A stretch of DNA of 8,123 nucleotides from DASVXQ01 sp046727955 (GTDB lineage: Bacteria; Actinomycetota; CALGFH01), in NCBI GenBank assembly GCA_046727955.1, contig JBKPDO010000418.1, positions 1 to 8,123 on the forward strand, given 5' to 3'. Position 1 is the stretch's first letter. The number at the start of each line of letters is the position of its first letter. Below the pieces are notes generated by a model. That model searched no databases. It was not told the origin of the DNA and saw only the letters and a list, made by a program, of their open reading frames with translations. Positions 6,701 through 8,123 of the stretch are shown here, in pieces. Position numbers and translations under genes: made by a program.

Positions 6701-6790
6701 ATCGGCGTACTCGTGGCCGCCCTGCAGGTAGCCCCACAGTTGGCCTGGCCCGCCGAGGGCGACCGGGTCGAGCTTGCGCGGCGTGAACAT
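3545..6790 (-). CDS. MobF-family (TrwC/TraI-type) conjugative relaxase-helicase
   Basis: This protein nicks plasmid or element DNA at oriT, stays covalently bound to the 5' end through a tyrosine, and unwinds the strand for transfer. It starts at ATG 6790, preceded by GGGGTGATCGAGG and 14 bases after the upstream gene. The relaxase domain (about 1-300) shows a tyrosine pair Y31-Y32 (ADYYLARDG), the GIDCNLSPPKSVS motif, H175-H176 (FTHHTSRP) and the metal site H197-x-H199 (DPQLHSHVFVFN). The helicase domain has Walker A 489-497 (GWAGTGKTT), motif II 557-563 (VVIVEEA, with Glu where Asp is usual), motif III 587-591 (GDPEQ), LTTVVRQ, and divergent late motifs GYAGHALRLQGG (789-800) and YSMATR (820-825). 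Coding character fades after about residue 942 (near 3963). The remaining Pro/Arg-rich 140 residues are antisense to the two + strand genes, and the TGA is only met at 3545. The true C-terminus may have been lost. Confidence 0.9.
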   Translation of the reverse strand: MFTPRKLDPVALGGPGQLWGYLQGGHEYADYYLARDGTPTSAAVELYGKLFARLGLTRLDRQAFERLAAGCHPLTGERLVKTSYAQHRDRTTGELVTRGGAHVPGIDCNLSPPKSVSAVLPFLSPADRAALEAAHLAAVRVTVRELEARVAACRPTVDGELVHTPGELAMACFTHHTSRPSPEVAHEVDRPPDPQLHSHVFVFNLAWCGPKPGQGRFLAVDSRPVFQFGATAQAIYSCELAAQLQQLGYRLDWHETRKGRVWELAGVDQQVCELFSSRHRHIDQLAARFQAEKGRPPTKLERRRLARQDRLAKTPACRVPHWPAYRQVLDRRSLAPPTPERTLVHTAVSLAEREALVRARLLGPDGLTREDATFDGATVTKLVFQSAVGLLSAKEAAGFLTRFLQGSDLVPLVVDGQPRLTTTVLLAQEQAIVQAATAKATSRAPAPSPAMLRRAAGEVARQAGYELSVEQRAVVEHLCQPVGWASLEGWAGTGKTTAMRAVVGAYQRNRQPVVVVSTAADTAQRTAHELELEHGYTVEAFCHAVERGWLRPDARMVVIVEEACMVDTARMHRLLEAAGPASIRTLGDPEQAQAVGAGGWHAQVDQAIGGHAQLTTVVRQKNPEDREACRLIREGHADQALANLHQRGRVHLVPHASTAVKEVVHAWDQHRRQRGLEGVKIVTDTSNHTIDTLNSLCQARRHRAGELSWPSVELVDRAAGRREQVYFGDRVCFIRPYRTADGERIANGTSGTITGVDLLLRRAMVACDDGHQVPVELEGRDWAQPLRLGYAGHALRLQGGQAEVVLVLPGSWQTCRQSAYSMATRCVEEMHVFVDRDSQCTGEYALHEPLAALAKRWTRDARKLSATQRLTDPERIEEPTPVDGVAGQAEPPLRGRWGLLCTAQAEEHADLENSRMHPPRRSPEEEAATRMQALARELAGREPTTWPPCRPAPLPTHPNQAAQTSHAAARPPSRPSPAPQRRWTATPGWPPPPPTPPPQRPGERPRPARHLPRRSRRRPPVVAELLTNSGVVGAAGLFERHQAPRDPLGIAGAHGGGQRVGHADRQPCSPLLLQQRPHGQR
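3745..3963 (+). pseudogene. Paralogue of the preceding gene, 3' part apparently lost
   Basis: It starts at GTG 3745, overlapping the previous stop. The product (MSGAASAVPGVDARR...) aligns with the upstream protein: VDARRAAAAAAWAVEVA matches VDPKVAAAFAAWLTELA, VPGWAETAAELLRDW matches VPEWVGTAAELLYAW, and AAGQAGTA matches NGQAGTA. After about codon 73 (near 3963) the similarity ends and the third codon positions, G or C until then, become mixed. From there the frame merely reads the antisense of the relaxase C-terminus and stays open to 4533. It therefore looks like the first 70 or so codons of a longer gene joined to the 3' end of a convergent gene. The other reading is a genuine protein of up to 262 residues overlapping the relaxase, which I find less likely because residues after 75 are low-complexity Pro/Ala/Arg. 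Confidence 0.55.
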
Positions 6791-6804
6791 CCTCGATCAC
6801 CCCG

Positions 6805-7457
6805 CTATGGCAGGCCGAGCCCGTCGTCACGGTCCACGCCGTGCAAAGGCAGCTCGACGACATTCGTGGCCTGCTCCAGCGCTACCAGCGCCTGCGGGCC
6901 GAAGGTGGCCAGCGCCCGGCCCATCAGCACCTCCGGCATGGGCGGCGCCGGCAGCGTGCGGCGGTCCTCGGCCCAGGCCCGCTCGACCGCGGCCCGTGCC
7001 TGGTGGTAGTCGCGCAGCCCCCGCCGCAGCAGCACCCCGGCCAGCTCCCGCTCCTCGGGCGTGCGGGCACGCTCGGGAAACTCCTGCGCGCCAGCGCCTG
7101 CCGCCACGCCTCCTCAGCGCGCGGGTCAGCAAGATCGGAGACGTGGCCGCCGTCGCCGACGTGACCGACCAGGCTCACCGCCCAGGCCGTCAGCGTCAGG
7201 TACCGCTCATAGCGCACCAGGTCGCCGTGGACCAACTCGGCGATGGCCGGGCCAGCGGGCACCCGGTGGGCGGCCTGCCACATACGGTCGACGGTGGGGC
7301 CGTCTTCCCAGGCGATCTCCCAGCCCCGCCGGTACACGCCGCCTTTGAACCAGCCGTCGGTCCAGCGCACCTCGACCGCGCCCGCCGCCAGGCCCCAATG
7401 GGTCCACAGGGTCTCGGCGAGCGCGACGGCTTCCCGGCTGCGCTTAGACATCGGCAT
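6805..7457 (-). pseudogene. Unrecognised gene upstream of the relaxase, broken by a frameshift
   Basis: Two frames make one protein. The first starts at ATG 7457 or 7451 (MPMSKRSREAVALAETLW) and continues through WTDGWFKGGVYRRGWEIAWE and ADPRAEEAWRQALA. Near 7085-7093, at a GCGCGC run, coding moves to a second frame, AQEFPERARTPEERELAGVL, then VERAWAEDRRTLPAPP, to TAG at 6805. A two-base surplus (or one-base loss) in that run accounts for the shift; past it the first frame becomes Cys/Arg-rich nonsense. The joined product would be about 217 residues, soluble, Trp-rich in the N-terminal half and helical in the C-terminal half. I do not recognise the family. The stop is 14 bases from the relaxase start, so the two form an operon and it is probably a relaxase accessory factor. 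Assembly error in the GC repeat is a real alternative to true inactivation. The frame is also open upstream to 7547, but without coding character. Confidence 0.62.
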
Positions 7458-7540
7458 CACCACCGCTTCGCCCCGGCATCCGGCCAGGGCCGAGGCGTCG
7501 CCCAAGCCAACCGCCTGGCACTCACTGGCAAGCTCACAGC

Positions 7541-7680
7541 CCGGCACCCACCGGCAGCACTACCAGCGCCACCCCCGAGCAGGAACCAGCACTCACCAGG
7601 AGCCAGGAGGACCAGAGCAGCAACACCCCAACCCACCAGCTGCACTGACAGGACCAGGCAGCAGCAACCAGCGGCGCGGA
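7541..7680. other. Nearly T-free, A/C/G-only tract
   Basis: Only four of these 140 bases on the + strand are T, so the complement is almost free of A. The tract holds many CCAG words and an imperfect direct repeat (GGACCAGAGCAGCAAC at 7609-7624; GGACCAGGCAGCAGCAAC at 7651-7668). No frame on either strand has a start, ribosome binding site and coding character together. It lies upstream of the relaxase operon. Strong strand asymmetry next to a relaxase fits a transfer or single-strand function, but that is inference. Confidence 0.5.
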
Positions 7681-7701
7681 CCCGATCGGCTGACACGTGA
7701 C

Positions 7702-7725
7702 GCAGTCCGACTTCGCCGGGACTGC
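7702..7725. repeat. Inverted repeat, 7-bp arms
   Basis: GCAGTCC (7702-7708) and GGACTGC (7719-7725) are perfect inverted copies around a 10-base loop. It is in the non-coding region upstream of the relaxase operon, and could be part of oriT, an operator or a terminator stem. No T-run follows on either strand. Confidence 0.5.
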
Positions 7726-7838
7726 TCACCAGGCATGCAACGGCCTCGCCTTCGGCGCCGCGGCCGGGACCCTGCACCCGTCCGCGGACCGGCCGTTGTC
7801 GCGGCCAGCCGGCGGATACCGCGCCGCTCGCCGTCCGC

Positions 7839-7887
7839 GTCAAGGACGCTGCGCGTCCCTCCGGGACCGCCTGCGGCGGTCCTTGAC
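7839..7887. repeat. Double hairpin enclosed in a 9-bp inverted repeat (candidate oriT or terminator)
   Basis: The outer arms GTCAAGGAC (7839-7847) and GTCCTTGAC (7879-7887) are perfect inverted copies. Inside them, overlapping the arms, are two hairpins with the same TGC loop: GGACGC/GCGTCC (7844-7858, 6-bp stem) and GGACCGCC/GGCGGTCC (7864-7882, 8-bp stem). The element can fold either as one long arm pair or as two short hairpins. It is non-coding and about 380 bases upstream of the relaxase operon. It could be an oriT/nic region, a bidirectional terminator or a dispersed repeat. Confidence 0.7.
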
Positions 7888-7893
7888 CCGGCC

Positions 7894-7908
7894 GCCCGCG
7901 TCGCGGGC
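7894..7908. repeat. Short GC palindrome next to the double hairpin
   Basis: GCCCGCG (7894-7900) and CGCGGGC (7902-7908) are perfect inverted copies around a single T. It starts six bases after the double hairpin and extends the inverted-repeat cluster. In DNA this rich in G and C, a 7-bp palindrome alone is weak evidence. Confidence 0.4.
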
Positions 7909-7974
7909 CGTGGCCACACGCCGCCCCCGGGTGGGGCGACGGCACGCCGCCCGGCCGCGACCTTACTGGTGCTG

Positions 7975-7987
7975 ATTCCGCCGGAAT
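7975..7987. repeat. Palindrome directly preceding the group II intron-like sequence
   Basis: ATTCC (7975-7979) and GGAAT (7983-7987) are perfect inverted copies around GCC. The sequence GTGCG, the usual first bases of a group II intron, follows at once. Some group II introns (class IIC) insert directly after stem-loops, so this could be the target site. Confidence 0.4.
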
Positions 7988-8123
7988 GTGCGTCCAGTAG
8001 CTCGGGCGCCGAAGTGACCGAAGGAGGAGCGACGGTGTAACCGAGCGACAAGCTCACGGCAGCCAGCCGGTGTGAGTCCGGCCCGGGGAGACGCCAGGGT
8101 CCCCGGTAGCGCGGCCCCCGGCG
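7988..8123 (+). mobile_element. Possible 5' end of a group II intron (domain I), running off the window
   Basis: The stretch begins with GTGCG, matching the GUGYG 5' consensus of group II introns. It continues with four consecutive hairpins: TCGG-GCG-CCGA (8002-8012), GAGC-GACAA-GCTC (8043-8055), GCCGG-TGTGAGT-CCGGC (8066-8082) and CCGGGGA/TCCCCGG (8083-8106). The third resembles the GGUGNGAGUCC hairpin that I recall from the start of domain I in bacterial group II introns. No frame is coding. AGGAGG at 8022-8027 is followed by GTG-TAA and makes no protein. The intron-encoded reverse transcriptase and domains II-VI would lie beyond the right edge, so the call is provisional. A cobalamin riboswitch was considered and does not fit. 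Confidence 0.45.

Noticed and set aside
3761..7009. A 1082-residue + strand reading frame opposite the relaxase
   Set aside because: It mirrors the relaxase gene in high-GC DNA, has Arg/Gly/His-rich low-complexity sequence and no domain. The - strand frame has all MobF motifs.
7457..7945. - strand frame with hydrophobic stretches (CLVLSVQLVGWGVAALVLL), a possible membrane protein
   Set aside because: The hydrophobicity follows from the G/T-rich strand, and similar stretches appear in more than one frame. No ribosome binding site or GC-rich third positions support it, and the upstream part is Arg/Pro-rich nonsense.
7243..8040. A 265-residue + strand reading frame through the right-hand non-coding region
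   Set aside because: Its first part is antisense to the frameshifted gene and the rest crosses the hairpin elements with low-complexity Pro/Arg/Ala sequence. No ribosome binding site or recognisable domain.
8022..8040. Gene start after AGGAGG at 8022
   Set aside because: The only nearby start is GTG followed at once by TAA.
8057..8110. Cobalamin riboswitch, because of GCCGGTGTGAGTCCGGC
   Set aside because: The GGGAA segment before and the CCCGC-ACTG segment after that hairpin are both missing, and no downstream gene is in the window.

Overview
This high-GC window carries gene families typical of filamentous actinobacteria. The best markers are an XRE/DUF5753 regulator paired with a DUF6879-type protein, strongly GC-rich third codon positions, and GTG starts with purine-rich Shine-Dalgarno sites. 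I would place it in Streptosporangiales, Pseudonocardiales or Streptomyces-like actinobacteria, but the sequence alone does not fix the genus.

Layout: (1) Positions 1-699 hold the 3' part of a pirin gene with its complete metal-binding set, an ordinary chromosomal gene. (2) Positions 764-1107 hold a decayed hexapeptide-repeat (gamma-carbonic-anhydrase-like) gene, frameshifted near 1018 and cut off at its C-terminus. (3) Positions 1119-2918 hold a compact three-gene + strand regulatory operon: an 81-residue orphan protein, a DUF6879-like protein and an XRE/DUF5753 regulator. (4) Positions 2919-3211 are an intergenic control region with a TTGACT box, a pair of AGTACAT direct repeats exactly 10 bp apart, and a leader with a hairpin. 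(5) Positions 3212-3963 hold two overlapping, paralogous + strand genes of unknown function; the second loses its coding signature near 3963. (6) Positions 3545-6790 on the - strand hold a large MobF (TrwC/TraI-type) conjugative relaxase-helicase. It runs head-on into region 5 and has no stop codon before the antisense strand of those genes. (7) Positions 6805-7457 on the - strand hold a frameshifted gene of unknown function immediately upstream of the relaxase. (8) Positions 7458-8123 contain no convincing gene. They hold a nearly T-free 140-base tract, several inverted repeats (including a striking double hairpin inside a 9-bp inverted repeat), and at the right edge a string of hairpins starting with GTGCG that looks like the 5' end of a group II intron.

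Interpretation: this is a chromosomal flank (pirin, broken gamma-CA gene) next to a conjugative or mobilisable element or its remnant. The relaxase, an accessory gene upstream of it and a hairpin-rich region that could hold oriT form one module. The DUF6879/XRE operon and the paired unknown genes form another. Two frameshifts and two truncated gene ends suggest decay, although single-base assembly errors could account for the frameshifts.
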